Below are positions 34,773-43,826 of a stretch of 64,000 nucleotides of DNA, piece after piece. Both the position numbers and the translations under genes were made by a program. Source of the DNA: Flavobacterium jumunjinense (GTDB lineage Bacteria > Bacteroidota > Bacteroidia > Flavobacteriales > Flavobacteriaceae); NCBI RefSeq assembly GCF_021650975.2, contig NZ_CP091285.1, positions 3,348,001 through 3,412,000 on the forward strand. Reading direction: 5' to 3'. The notes beneath the pieces are model-generated. The model searched no databases. It saw only the letters and a program-made list of their open reading frames with translations, and was not told the origin of the DNA. Within the stretch, counting starts at the first letter, position 1. Each line of letters begins with the position of its first letter.

Positions 34773-35177
34773 CTAATATATTTTTATAGTATACGATCCG
34801 CTAACAGTGTTTCCACATAAATTATCATCATTTTCATTATCAGAATCTCCAATATATTCTACAATTACTTTAACATCAAAATTATAGGTGCCAATTGTTG
34901 TTGGAATTCCATTAAAATAAATTCTCATGTCATTATAATAGGCTTCAATTCCAATAGGGAGATCTCCAGTAATTTCTAAAGTATTTATAGCGTAATTACT
35001 GTTTCCAGCATTTAGCATGTCAACATCAATATATTCTTCATAGTTTTGGGATACAATTCCATCATTGAAACCGTCTTCCTCTAAATTTGGCTCAATTTTA
35101 ATTAAGCAATTCACAATATTGCTACAGCCCAAGGTAATGAAAAATAGTGCAAATACACTATATTTTATCCAATTCAT
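34773..35177 (-). CDS. Small lipoprotein with Ig-like pattern
   Basis: 134 aa. Lipobox LGCS (Cys18) after the hydrophobic stretch YSVFALFFITLGC. The mature part has a beta-sandwich look (ITGDLPIGIEAYYNDMRIYF, NGIPTTIGTYNFDVKVIV) like cadherin/Ig-type modules, and a Cys near the end. The start overlaps the stop of the BT_3928 gene by one base. Function unknown. Confidence 0.68.
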   Translation of the reverse strand: MNWIKYSVFALFFITLGCSNIVNCLIKIEPNLEEDGFNDGIVSQNYEEYIDVDMLNAGNSNYAINTLEITGDLPIGIEAYYNDMRIYFNGIPTTIGTYNFDVKVIVEYIGDSDNENDDNLCGNTVSGSYTIKIY

Positions 35178-36352
35178 TATTTTAAATTAACTTTATCAAT
35201 ATCGTTAAAATGTACTTTTTGAGTAATTACACCTTTTTCTAAAACAACTATGCTAGGATTAGCTCTTTCTATTGTTTTTAAAGTAGTTGGGTCGCAAAGA
35301 TAATAATCAAATGTAAGTTCGTATTCACTTTTGAATTGTTCTATAGTTTCTGTATCAGAACCAGTCATTCCAATAACTAAATATCCTTTTTCAAGCGCTT
35401 TTTTATGCAACTCTTCTAATTTCTTCATTCCTTTTTTCTTCGATTTTTTCAAATCGTACGTTATGAATAGTATAGCTTTAGGTTCATCCAAAACGCTATC
35501 TGTATAATCGGAGCCATCTTTCTCTATAGCGAAATCATGAATTGGTGTTACATATCCTTGTGTGATTAATTTGTCTTTTCTATCAATAAATTCTGCACCC
35601 TCTGGAACCTTATTTGCCATTACATCATCGTAAGGAATTTCGGTTTCAACACCATTAACTTTATAGATAAATACCATTTCATAAACACTTTTTTGCGCTC
35701 CTTCTGGTATTTCCATTCCTTTTCTAATATCAGTTCCTACCTTATATGCTCTAAAATCGACTAAAGGCAAATGTTGTAATACATAAAAAGCCATAAACAA
35801 ACAAAGAGAATATACTGCAAAAACAATTAAGTTCATTGGTGTTTTTCCAAGTAAAGGATTGATTAGTTTTTGGTTAAAAAATAGAATTAAAATGAATATT
35901 AATAATATTAAATCCTTATTGAACGATTCAAAAGGTGTAAGTTTTAATGCATCTCCAAAACAACCACAATCAGTTACTTTCATATTGTTTGGATTGAAAC
36001 TTTGCCAGCTTGAAAAATGAAAAAAACTTTCTCCTTTAGGTATATAACCTGTTAAATATGTGTAACCTGTTAAAAAAGTAAAGAAAACAATCATAGCAAA
36101 TAAACTCCAAACGGTAAACTTAGGTTTAAAACCAATAAGTAACATTATACCCAATACAACCTCAAAAATGACTACAAAACAGGCAATAATTAGCGCATAT
36201 GGAATTAAAAATTCCATATTTAAAACATTTGCATTGAAGTACTCTTCTAATTTATAAGAAAATCCCATTGGATCATTCAGCTTAATTAATCCTGAAATGA
36301 TAAATAATAGACCAACGAATGCTCGTGAAAATTGTGTAATTATATTTTTCAT
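35177..36352 (-). CDS. BT_3928-family protein: DoxX-like membrane domain plus thioredoxin-like domain
   Basis: 391 aa. Residues 1-200 carry five to six membrane helices of DoxX type (SRAFVGLLFIISGLIKLNDP, with a conserved DCGCFGD segment near 129). Residues 280-391 form a thioredoxin-like domain without a CxxC (ILFITYDLKKSKKKGMKK, YYLCDPTTLKTIERANPS). The family is conserved in Bacteroidota between DUF1599 and tpiA. A quinone-linked or redox role in the membrane is likely but not shown. Confidence 0.88.
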   Translation of the reverse strand: MKNIITQFSRAFVGLLFIISGLIKLNDPMGFSYKLEEYFNANVLNMEFLIPYALIIACFVVIFEVVLGIMLLIGFKPKFTVWSLFAMIVFFTFLTGYTYLTGYIPKGESFFHFSSWQSFNPNNMKVTDCGCFGDALKLTPFESFNKDLILLIFILILFFNQKLINPLLGKTPMNLIVFAVYSLCLFMAFYVLQHLPLVDFRAYKVGTDIRKGMEIPEGAQKSVYEMVFIYKVNGVETEIPYDDVMANKVPEGAEFIDRKDKLITQGYVTPIHDFAIEKDGSDYTDSVLDEPKAILFITYDLKKSKKKGMKKLEELHKKALEKGYLVIGMTGSDTETIEQFKSEYELTFDYYLCDPTTLKTIERANPSIVVLEKGVITQKVHFNDIDKVNLK

Positions 36353-36435
36353 ATATTTTATTCTAATTTCTCAAAAATACTTTTTTATAAAGTTTTAAGT
36401 TGTAAATGATTTGTTAAGCTCTTGTTAAAGCTTAT

Positions 36436-36978
36436 TTATTCAGATTTTCCTAAATGGATTAGCGCAAAAACAGAATAATTAATCATATCTTGATAATTGG
36501 CATCTATTCCTTCAGAAACTAATGTTTTACCTTTGTTATCTTCAATTTGTTTAACTCGTAATAACTTTTGTAATATTAAATCGGTTAAACTACTCACTCT
36601 CATATCTCTCCAAGCTTCACCATAATCATGATTTTTGTCTTCCATTAACTTTTTAGTTAATTGAACTTTCTCATCATATAATTTTACGGCTTCATCAAAA
36701 TCTAAATCGGGTTGTGTTGCAATCCCTTTTTCAATTTGTACAAGTGCCATAACACAATAATTAATGATACCAATAAACTCTGAAGTTTCGTCTTCATCAA
36801 TTTTTCGCACTTCATTTTCTTGTAGACTTCGAATACGTTGTGCTTTAATAAAAACTTGATCGGTTAATGAAGGCAAGCGTAAAATTCTCCATGCTGTGCC
36901 ATAGTCTTTTGTTTTTTTAGTAAACAAATCGCGACATATTCTTATTATCGAATCATATTGTTGTGACGTATTCTTCAT
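36436..36978 (-). CDS. DUF1599 protein with internal duplication
   Basis: 180 aa made of two homologous halves. Compare KKTKDYGTAWRILRLPSLTD in the first half with DKNHDYGEAWRDMRVSSLTD in the second, and INYCVMALVQ with INYSVFALIH. Each half carries the conserved DYG.AWR motif, reminiscent of all-alpha NTP pyrophosphatase-like proteins (inference). It opens the minus-strand run that ends with tpiA and is divergent from folP. Confidence 0.85.
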   Translation of the reverse strand: MKNTSQQYDSIIRICRDLFTKKTKDYGTAWRILRLPSLTDQVFIKAQRIRSLQENEVRKIDEDETSEFIGIINYCVMALVQIEKGIATQPDLDFDEAVKLYDEKVQLTKKLMEDKNHDYGEAWRDMRVSSLTDLILQKLLRVKQIEDNKGKTLVSEGIDANYQDMINYSVFALIHLGKSE

Positions 36979-36994
36979 TATTTAGGTATCTTTG
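36961..36994 (+). promoter_or_regulatory. Possible folP promoter
   Basis: TATCTTTG at 36987-36994 fits TAnnTTTG; the nearest upstream TTG at 36961-36963 is 23 nt away, at the upper limit. It would give folP a leader of about 120 nt. Confidence 0.35.
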
Positions 36995-37118
36995 TAGTAA
37001 ATTTTTTCAAAAATAAAGAATATAGTAGTAAGTTTAAAGTATTGCCACTAAAGATTTATATAAAATCGATAAAATCGGTATTAATGAGCTATATTTTTTA
37101 AATAAAATACAATAGTAA

Positions 37119-37949
37119 ATGCTAATTAACTGTAAAGGAAATTTAATTGATTTGAAAAATCCTAAAGTAATGGGGATTTTGAATACTACTCCAGATTCTT
37201 TTTTTGATGGAGGAAAATTTAATGATGAGAAGAAGATTCTTAATCAAGTTGAAAAAATGCTTCAAGATGGAGCAACTTTTATAGATGTTGGTGCTTATTC
37301 TTCTAAGCCAGGAGCCGAATTTGTTACAGAAGAACAAGAGTTGTCACGCTTATTGCCTGTTTTAGAATTGATTTTAAAACACTTTCCTAATATTTATCTG
37401 TCTATCGATACTTTTCGTAGTAATGTTGCTAAAAGAGCTGTAGAAAATGGTGCAGCAATGATTAATGATATTTCCGCAGGTTTATTAGATGATAAAATGA
37501 TTGAAACTGTGGCACAATTGCAAGTTCCGTATGTTATGATGCACATGAAAGGAAATCCACAAAACATGCAATCTTTAGCTAATTATGATGATATTGTAAA
37601 AGAGATGGTATTTTATTTTTCTGAACGAATTAATACTGCAAGACGTTTTGGATTAAATGATATTATTATTGATCCAGGATTCGGATTTGCAAAGACTTTG
37701 GAACACAATTATGAAGTAATGCGAAAAATGGATTATTTCTCTATTTTAGAGTTACCTCTTTTGATAGGTGTTTCTAGAAAGTCAATGATATATAAGCTAT
37801 TAGAAAGTACACCTCAAGAATCTTTAAACGGAACAACAGTTTTAAATACAATAGCTTTGCAAAGAGGAGCTTCTATTTTAAGAGTACATGATGTTAAAGA
37901 AGCAATGGAATGTGTAAAAATAAATGATCAACTTAATACTTTTAACTAA
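37119..37949 (+). CDS. folP: Dihydropteroate synthase
   Basis: 276 aa TIM barrel. Motifs: MGILNTTPDSFFDGGKF, DVGAYSSKPGAEFV, SIDTFRSNVA, NDISAGLLD, DPGFGFAKTLEHN, GVSRKSMIYKLL, and RVHDVKEAME near the end. It joins p-aminobenzoate to dihydropterin pyrophosphate in folate synthesis. Divergent from the DUF1599 gene; followed by a lipoprotein gene 48 nt later that may be co-transcribed. Confidence 0.97.
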   Translation: MLINCKGNLIDLKNPKVMGILNTTPDSFFDGGKFNDEKKILNQVEKMLQDGATFIDVGAYSSKPGAEFVTEEQELSRLLPVLELILKHFPNIYLSIDTFRSNVAKRAVENGAAMINDISAGLLDDKMIETVAQLQVPYVMMHMKGNPQNMQSLANYDDIVKEMVFYFSERINTARRFGLNDIIIDPGFGFAKTLEHNYEVMRKMDYFSILELPLLIGVSRKSMIYKLLESTPQESLNGTTVLNTIALQRGASILRVHDVKEAMECVKINDQLNTFN

Positions 37950-37997
37950 TATATTTTGCTTAAATTTAAGTAAGATTGAACCTAACCACTATTTACT

Positions 37998-38714
37998 ATG
38001 AAAAAACTATTACTATTATTTAGTATTGTTCTTTTTGCTTCTTGCAAGAAAGAAGATGTGCAATTGCCACAAACAAATGCTTCTGTAACAACAGAACTAA
38101 CAGATCATTCTGCAGTTTATATGTTTTTTAGAGCCGAAGAAAATGATACTTTGGTAGAGGTGAATACTAAAAATTCGATAAGTACAACAAATTGGGTTTT
38201 TAATATTGATAAGCGACTTTCTTTGGATTTAATTATTCCAGAAATTAAGCAATTGCAAGCTAAGAAAAAACAATCTTCACATACAAAAGAAGGTGCAATT
38301 AATGTGTATTCTTATGCAGATAGTATTAAGAAAACCTTAGCTTTTTTACCTTTTACAGATGTGCAATATAAATATGATGATCAATTTTCTAAATTTTTTA
38401 TCAAGGAACATTCAGATTTATATGCTACATATAATAACTTAACAATCAATTTTAATAAAGATAATGCTATTACTGTTGATGGAAATGATGTTCCAAGAGA
38501 AGAATTAGTCGATTTCATTAAAGATTTTGCAAACTTTATGAGCGATGGAAAAATGACTATTATTCATTTAAATTTTGATAAAAGATTAACGTATGGTGAG
38601 TATATCCAAAACAAAATATTGGCATGGCAATTAACTACAGATATTATTCAGTTATCATCTTATGAATTTGTCTATGATACGGAACGAATTCCTGATTGTA
38701 ATTGCAAACTATAG
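37998..38714 (+). CDS. Hypothetical lipoprotein
   Basis: 238 aa with signal and lipobox MKKLLLLFSIVLFASC (Cys16). The mature part alternates helices and strands (DHSAVYMFFRAEENDTLVEV, SLDLIIPEIKQLQAKK) and ends in a Cys-rich CNCKL. No family was recognised. A terminator follows directly, so it ends the folP unit. Confidence 0.7.
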   Translation: MKKLLLLFSIVLFASCKKEDVQLPQTNASVTTELTDHSAVYMFFRAEENDTLVEVNTKNSISTTNWVFNIDKRLSLDLIIPEIKQLQAKKKQSSHTKEGAINVYSYADSIKKTLAFLPFTDVQYKYDDQFSKFFIKEHSDLYATYNNLTINFNKDNAITVDGNDVPREELVDFIKDFANFMSDGKMTIIHLNFDKRLTYGEYIQNKILAWQLTTDIIQLSSYEFVYDTERIPDCNCKL

Positions 38715-38715
38715 T

Positions 38716-38760
38716 TAAATAAAAAAGCTTGATTTCATTGAAATCAAGCTTTTTTATTTA
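38716..38760. terminator. Bidirectional terminator
   Basis: A 21-bp perfect stem (38716-38736 with 38740-38760; core AAAAAAGCTTGATTTC) and a 3-nt loop, with T-rich runs on both strands between two convergent genes. Confidence 0.88.
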
Positions 38761-38787
38761 ATAGATTTTAAGGACTAATAACAATTA

Positions 38788-39225
38788 TTACTTTTGGAAA
38801 AGTTTTGTTATTTGATCTAATGTAAACGATTTAGAAACTCCAGTTACTTCGTTTGTTTTGTTTTTACACATAAACTGAACATAAACACGGTCTAAGTTTT
38901 TAGAAAAATGTAACCAAACAAACTCATTTGGTAATTCTAATTTAATATCTTGTAAAGGTTGCGATAAGAAACCTTCAAATATAATATCATATAAATTGTT
39001 GAAATCGTTATTTAAGTCTTTGAAACTGAATGAACGAGTTGTTATCTCTTCATCTTTTTCAATGTTTTTATAAGTAAAAGTATATTTGTCGCCTTCATGT
39101 TGCACAAACATATCATTTTGATTAATTGCACCTAATCTAACAACTGGTGTAGTTTCGATCACTTTTATTTGTGAAAAAGATACGCATGAAGCGAACAATG
39201 ACAATGCGAAGATAAATTTTTTCAT
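38788..39225 (-). CDS. Exported protein of unknown function
   Basis: 145 aa with a signal peptide (MKKFIFALSLFASCVSFSQ, probable cleavage after FSQ). The mature domain is small, with strands and one helix (FTYKNIEKDEEITTRSFSFK, WLHFSKNLDRVYVQFM). No catalytic motif is seen. Single gene, 108 bp from rlmH. Confidence 0.68.
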   Translation of the reverse strand: MKKFIFALSLFASCVSFSQIKVIETTPVVRLGAINQNDMFVQHEGDKYTFTYKNIEKDEEITTRSFSFKDLNNDFNNLYDIIFEGFLSQPLQDIKLELPNEFVWLHFSKNLDRVYVQFMCKNKTNEVTGVSKSFTLDQITKLFQK

Positions 39226-39333
39226 AAAATTTTAAATTTAGTAAGTAGTTTTAGAGTGTTAATTTTTGTTAAAAATATACCAAAAAAAATGAATAACAAA
39301 AAAAAAATGAATTTAATGATTAATTAATTTGTT

Positions 39334-39807
39334 TTACTGATGGTGATATGGCTCGTTTCTTAGTATTGTAAAGCCTCTGTATATCTGCTCAATGATAAAC
39401 AATCGAACCATTTGATGTGAAAAGGTCATTTCGGAAAGTGAAACTTTTCCTACTGCTTGCTTGTATACAGAATCACTAAAACCATAAGGACCACCAATTA
39501 CAAAAACTAAGGTTTTTATACCTGCATTCATTTTTTTTTGTAAAAAATCAGAAAAGCCAACACTGTTAAAAGTTTTTCCATTTTCATCTAATAGTATTAA
39601 ATGATCATTTGGAGTTATTTTAGAGAGAATCAATTCTCCTTCTTTTTCCTTTTGTTGTGCTTCACTTAAATTCTTAACATTTTTAATGTCTGGAATAATT
39701 TCCATATCAAACTTCACATAAAAGCTTAAACGTTTAGTATACTCATCAATTAATGATTGAAGGTCTCTATTATCCGTTTTTCCTATAGTTAATAATTTGA
39801 TATTCAT
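39334..39807 (-). CDS. rlmH: 23S rRNA (pseudouridine1915-N3)-methyltransferase
   Basis: 157 aa SPOUT-type methyltransferase. The SAM knot reads LVFVIGGPYGFSDSVY, and the conserved C-terminus is SEMTFSHQMVRLFIIEQIYR then NEPYHHQ. It methylates the stop-codon-facing pseudouridine of helix 69 in 23S rRNA. Confidence 0.96.
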   Translation of the reverse strand: MNIKLLTIGKTDNRDLQSLIDEYTKRLSFYVKFDMEIIPDIKNVKNLSEAQQKEKEGELILSKITPNDHLILLDENGKTFNSVGFSDFLQKKMNAGIKTLVFVIGGPYGFSDSVYKQAVGKVSLSEMTFSHQMVRLFIIEQIYRGFTILRNEPYHHQ

Positions 39808-39874
39808 TTCTGTATTTTAAATCTTTTTGGCATGCAAAAATAGCTTTTTGATTTAATAATTAGGGTATAAAAAA

Positions 39875-39906
39875 ATAACAACTTTAAAAAAAATTAAAGT
39901 TGTTAT
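39875..39906 (-). terminator. Terminator of the exported-protein gene at 39928
   Basis: A perfect 13-bp stem ATAACAACTTTAA / TTAAAGTTGTTAT with an A6 loop; on the minus strand it runs into a T tract. Confidence 0.75.
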
Positions 39907-39927
39907 CTTAAAAGTGATCAAGTTTGT

Positions 39928-40707
39928 TTATTTGTTGTTTTTTATATTATTGTCTACTAGTTGAGTAGCTTTGTTTTTTATCTCCTTATCATTTGTTTGT
40001 TTAACTAGTAAACTATTATCTATTAATGGATTCATACATTCAGGGAATAGATTTCCTAGTTGATCAATTATAGGAATTGCATGTGCGAATTTTTTAGTTA
40101 CTGTTTTAGTGCAATTTAAATATTCGGCAGTAACAGTAGTTCTAATAATTCTGTTGTTTGCACTTGCGTTTAGAATAATTGCCTTATCTGATATAGACGC
40201 ATAGTCTAAGTAAGTACCATCTTGTCTATAAACTGTCCAAGTATATTGTGTTCCAGCAGGATAATTACTATCAATTGATAGCAGGACACTGTCTGCGTTT
40301 TTTACATCAATTATATCTTTATATTTATCTGAAATTGCAAAATTATAATCGCACGATTCATTAGAATGAATAACGTTACCTATAAAGCTTTGTGTGTGTA
40401 AACCTGTTTCATCAATATAACTTAAATCAAGTTTAAATTGTCCAACAGTGACAGCTTCAATTTCAATAGTTTTTCCCATATCAGAACCATTAATTTTAAT
40501 TGTTCCAAAAGAATCAGAAGTAGCTGCGAAATCGTTATTAATATCCCAATCATAACAATTCCCGCATTGAGCATTTGCTCCTGCTGTATAAATTGCTTTT
40601 TGACCTAGTGATAGATTGAAATAACCAGTTATTGTTCCAGAATTGTTTTGTGAATAACCAATTAGGCTACACCCTAACATTGTTACCAAAGATAGAATTT
40701 TATTCAT
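39928..40707 (-). CDS. Exported protein with PKD/Ig-like pattern, unknown function
   Basis: 259 aa. Signal peptide MNKILSLVTMLGCSLIGYSQ. The body is beta-rich with paired Cys (QCGNCYDWDINNDF, SNESCDYNF, YLNCTKTV) and segments such as PAGTQYTWTVYRQDG that resemble PKD-type folds found in flavobacterial surface proteins. The end is Lys/Asn-rich without a type IX sorting domain. It has a structured leader at 40722-40795. Confidence 0.68.
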   Translation of the reverse strand: MNKILSLVTMLGCSLIGYSQNNSGTITGYFNLSLGQKAIYTAGANAQCGNCYDWDINNDFAATSDSFGTIKINGSDMGKTIEIEAVTVGQFKLDLSYIDETGLHTQSFIGNVIHSNESCDYNFAISDKYKDIIDVKNADSVLLSIDSNYPAGTQYTWTVYRQDGTYLDYASISDKAIILNASANNRIIRTTVTAEYLNCTKTVTKKFAHAIPIIDQLGNLFPECMNPLIDNSLLVKQTNDKEIKNKATQLVDNNIKNNK

Positions 40708-40721
40708 TTTGTTTCGTTTTA

Positions 40722-40795
40722 TTGCTCCATTTGGGGTCTTGAGCGTTTTTATGACCTTAAAACAGTTCGTGGCTTCTAGACTTTAAACTGTTATT
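40722..40795 (-). promoter_or_regulatory. Structured 5' leader of unknown type
   Basis: Upstream of the gene that starts at 40707. On the plus strand AACAGTT at 40761-40767 pairs with AACTGTT at 40786-40792. GCTC at 40724-40727 pairs with GAGC at 40741-40744, and GGTC at 40734-40737 can pair with GACC at 40753-40756, giving alternative folds close to the start codon. No riboswitch family was recognised. Confidence 0.3.
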
Positions 40796-40968
40796 ATCAA
40801 TGATGTAAATTTATAAATATCAAATAATAAAATTTTACTACTTTTTTACCTATTTTGTTAAAGTTTATGTACTTAGTATTTCTTTAACATGTATAATAAT
40901 TTTCTTCTATTTATTCGAATCGTTTAAAATACACAATTGCTTATTAACTATATTCGTATTAGGTTTCT

Positions 40969-40976
40969 TATCTTTG
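40969..40976 (+). promoter_or_regulatory. -7 box of the cysteine desulfurase gene
   Basis: TATCTTTG fits TAnnTTTG; no TTG stands at 17-23 nt upstream. It places transcription start near 40983, which supports the ATG at 40994 over the one at 40937. Confidence 0.4.
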
Positions 40977-40993
40977 TTTTCAAGAATTTATGT

Positions 40994-42115
40994 ATGAAAA
41001 AAATATATTTAGATAACGCAGCAACTACAGCTTTAAGAGAAGAAGTTATTACTGAAATGATGCATTTTTTGCGTGATAATTTTGGAAATCCATCTTCATC
41101 TCATAGTTTTGGTAGAACTGCAAAAACTGTATTAGAGTCTGCAAGAAAAAATATTGCAAAACAAGTAAACGCACTTGCTTCGGAGATAATTTTCACATCA
41201 AGTGCAACTGAAGCTACTAATTGGGTTTTGAGAAGTGCTGTTAAGGATTTAGGTGTTAAACGAATAATTACTTCGAAGATAGAACATCATGCCACTTTGC
41301 ATACAGCGTTAGTTCTTGAAAGAGAATATAATATTAGTGTTGAGTATGTTCCTGTTTTATCAGATGGTAGAATGGATATTGATAAATTAGAACAATTTTT
41401 AGAACAAGATATTCCTACTATAGTTTCTTTAATGCATGTTAATAATGAAACTGGTGAGATTTTAGACTTGAATAGGGTAGTGAAGTTGTGTAAAGAAAAT
41501 AATGCACTTATTCATTGTGATATGGTTCAATCTACTGGGAAAATGATTTTCGATTTGCAAGAATTGAAGGTAGATTTCATGGTAGCTAGTGCACATAAAT
41601 TTCACGGACCAAAAGGAGTAGGTTTTGTTTTTATTAGAAAAAATACAATTCTGCAACCTATTATATATGGTGGAGAACAAGAAAAAGGTTTTAGAGCAGG
41701 AACAGAAGCTGTCCATCAAATAGTAGGAATGTCTAAGGCATTAGAGCTTTCTTATCTTCATTTGGAGAAAGAAGAAAAGTATATTAGTGATTTAAAAGTA
41801 TATTGTATTTCACAATTAAAAATAGCTTTTCCTGAAGTGAAAATAATAGGAAACACTACTCTTTATAATATTATGAATGTTATTTTGCCTTTAGAGAGTA
41901 GTAAAATTGGAATGCTATTATTTTCTTTAGATATTAAAGGAATAGCTGTTTCTCGTGGAAGTGCTTGCCAAAGTGGAAGTAGTAAACCATCTCATGTTTT
42001 AGGTGAGTTTTTAACTGTAGAAGACCAACAAAAACCAAATGTTAGAATTTCGTTTAGTCATTTTAATACAAAAGAAGATGTTGATGGTTTAGTTCAGGCT
42101 TTGAAAGAACTTTAA
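40994..42115 (+). CDS. Cysteine desulfurase (NifS/IscS type)
   Basis: 373 aa from the ATG at 40994 (MKKIYLDNAATTALREEV); 19 extra codons upstream are not conserved-looking and precede the -7 box. PLP enzyme: HHAT segment IEHHATLHTAL, Schiff-base Lys in SAHKFHGPKG, and catalytic Cys in SRGSACQSGSSKPSHVL. It takes sulfur from cysteine for Fe-S clusters or tRNA thiolation. No isc/suf genes lie adjacent. Confidence 0.94.
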   Translation: MKKIYLDNAATTALREEVITEMMHFLRDNFGNPSSSHSFGRTAKTVLESARKNIAKQVNALASEIIFTSSATEATNWVLRSAVKDLGVKRIITSKIEHHATLHTALVLEREYNISVEYVPVLSDGRMDIDKLEQFLEQDIPTIVSLMHVNNETGEILDLNRVVKLCKENNALIHCDMVQSTGKMIFDLQELKVDFMVASAHKFHGPKGVGFVFIRKNTILQPIIYGGEQEKGFRAGTEAVHQIVGMSKALELSYLHLEKEEKYISDLKVYCISQLKIAFPEVKIIGNTTLYNIMNVILPLESSKIGMLLFSLDIKGIAVSRGSACQSGSSKPSHVLGEFLTVEDQQKPNVRISFSHFNTKEDVDGLVQALKEL

Positions 42116-42122
42116 AAAAAAT

Positions 42123-42165
42123 AACCACATAGTAATTTTGATGGATTACTATGTGGTTTATTATT
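42123..42165. terminator. Hairpin between convergent genes
   Basis: A perfect 14-bp stem AACCACATAGTAAT / ATTACTATGTGGTT with an 8-nt loop, between the cysteine desulfurase and PEBP genes. Confidence 0.75.
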
Positions 42166-42713
42166 TAATTTCGTTTGTAATAGGTAACTATAGATGCCTT
42201 TTCGATAGTATTTTGCCATAAATAGAAACCAACTATTGCAGGATTGGTGTTTGCATCTAATTGTAATTTATCTGTTTTTAGCGCATAAATTGTAATTATA
42301 TATTGATGAATTCCATGTTCCTTAGGAGGACATGGACCGCCAAAACCTTTAATTCCGTAATCGGTAGTACTTTGAATGGCTCCTTTAGGCATTAAGTTCG
42401 AATTAATGTTACCTGCATTTGTAACAATCTCATTAATGTTGTTTGGGATATTAAAAACGATCCAATGCCAAAACCCGCTTCCTGTTGGAGCATCAGGATC
42501 ATACATAGTTATAGCAAAACTTTTAGTTCCTGTTGGAGCATTTTCCCAATTTAATTGTGGAGAAGTGTTTTCTCCTTCGCATCCAAAGCCATTAAACTCT
42601 TGTTTTTTTGTAGATTGTCCTCCCAAATCGTTACTTTTTAAAGTAAATGTCTGACTGTAGAATAATTGAAAAGTTAATAATAGTACAGTTGATAAAAAAT
42701 GATTTTTTTTCAT
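42165..42713 (-). CDS. YbhB/YbcL-type PEBP (Raf-kinase-inhibitor-like) protein, exported
   Basis: 182 aa with a signal peptide (MKKNHFLSTVLLLTFQLFYSQ). Ligand-site motifs are conserved: DPDAPTGSGFWHWIVFNIP and GFGGPCPPKEHGIHQYIITI. The bacterial family binds phosphate-like groups; the physiological role is poorly known. It is a single gene that faces the AraC regulator in the same direction. Confidence 0.9.
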   Translation of the reverse strand: MKKNHFLSTVLLLTFQLFYSQTFTLKSNDLGGQSTKKQEFNGFGCEGENTSPQLNWENAPTGTKSFAITMYDPDAPTGSGFWHWIVFNIPNNINEIVTNAGNINSNLMPKGAIQSTTDYGIKGFGGPCPPKEHGIHQYIITIYALKTDKLQLDANTNPAIVGFYLWQNTIEKASIVTYYKRN

Positions 42714-42805
42714 ATAATTTCGTTTTTAAATTCAAATCAAAATTATTGAAAACCACTCCAAAAGGATATTAAATAAAGTTCAGAAAGTGTTGTTAAAAGT
42801 TCAAA

Positions 42806-43636
42806 CTATCTTGTTTTGTATTTTTTAGGAGTAACACCATATTTTTTTTTGAATGATTGTGTAAAACTCGATAAGCTTTTATAACCGTATTCATAATAAA
42901 TCTCAGTCGGATTTTTGTTTTCATATCTTAATGAATAGGCAGATTTTTCAAGTTTTTGTTCTTGAATCCATCTACTAGGAGTAGTGTTGTATATTTTAAA
43001 AAATGTTCTTTTAAATGTAGACAGACTCATGTGACACAGAAAGGCAATTTCTTCCAGTTTTAATTCGGAAAAGATATTGTTTTCTATACTATTTTTGAAT
43101 TGACGATTTTTCTGAACTTGAAATAATTGATAGAGATTTATCTTTTTATTATTTGCTAAGTAGAGTAGTAGCTCTTCCGTTTTAAATTCGATAATCTCCT
43201 TTGATGTTTCCTTTTTTGAAATAATTTCTTGAAATGATTCGAGATAATACTTTATAAAATCATCAAATGTTAAAGTAATAAAAGCATTTGAATAATTGTA
43301 TTCCTTTGAAAAATCAATCTTAGTATTGTACTTATTTGATAATCTATCTAGGAAAGAATCACTGATGAAAATTAGAAAACTACTGTATTTTTCATTTGTT
43401 GAGCAACGTTCTGTCATTAAACAGTTACCAGATTTTGCTAAAATATAGTGTTTTTCGGGAACTGATTGTGAAGTGTTGTTATGAATTAATTCTTTTTTTC
43501 CTTCAATAATAAAACTAATTAAATGATGTGTTAAAGAAATTTTCTCTCTTGTAGAGTTTGTTTTGCTTTCATATTTTTTAATATAAACATCTGGTAAATG
43601 TTCTGTATGATTTATAAAATAACGAGGTAATTCCAA
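42806..43636 (-). CDS. AraC-family transcriptional regulator
   Basis: 276 aa. The only in-frame start that keeps the N-terminal domain is TTG at 43636. Residues 1-150 form a cupin-like effector domain, and residues 180-276 are the double helix-turn-helix (LKLEEIAFLCHMSLSTFKRT, then EYGYKSLSSFTQSFKKKYG.TPKKY). It may regulate the downstream PEBP gene, 92 bp away on the same strand; ligand unknown. Confidence 0.88.
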   Translation of the reverse strand: MELPRYFINHTEHLPDVYIKKYESKTNSTREKISLTHHLISFIIEGKKELIHNNTSQSVPEKHYILAKSGNCLMTERCSTNEKYSSFLIFISDSFLDRLSNKYNTKIDFSKEYNYSNAFITLTFDDFIKYYLESFQEIISKKETSKEIIEFKTEELLLYLANNKKINLYQLFQVQKNRQFKNSIENNIFSELKLEEIAFLCHMSLSTFKRTFFKIYNTTPSRWIQEQKLEKSAYSLRYENKNPTEIYYEYGYKSLSSFTQSFKKKYGVTPKKYKTR

Positions 43637-43826
43637 AACTTTAATTTTTTATGACGTAAAATTAACGATAAAAAATGTTTTTAAAAGTTCAAAATAAAAT
43701 ACTACATAACGTGTTTGTGTAGTATGGTTAGTTGTTTGGAAGTACACGATTTATATTCCGTATAACAATATTAAAATGTACACAAAAATCGTCGTCTTAG
43801 CCAGCTGCAACAATTAATTATACACG

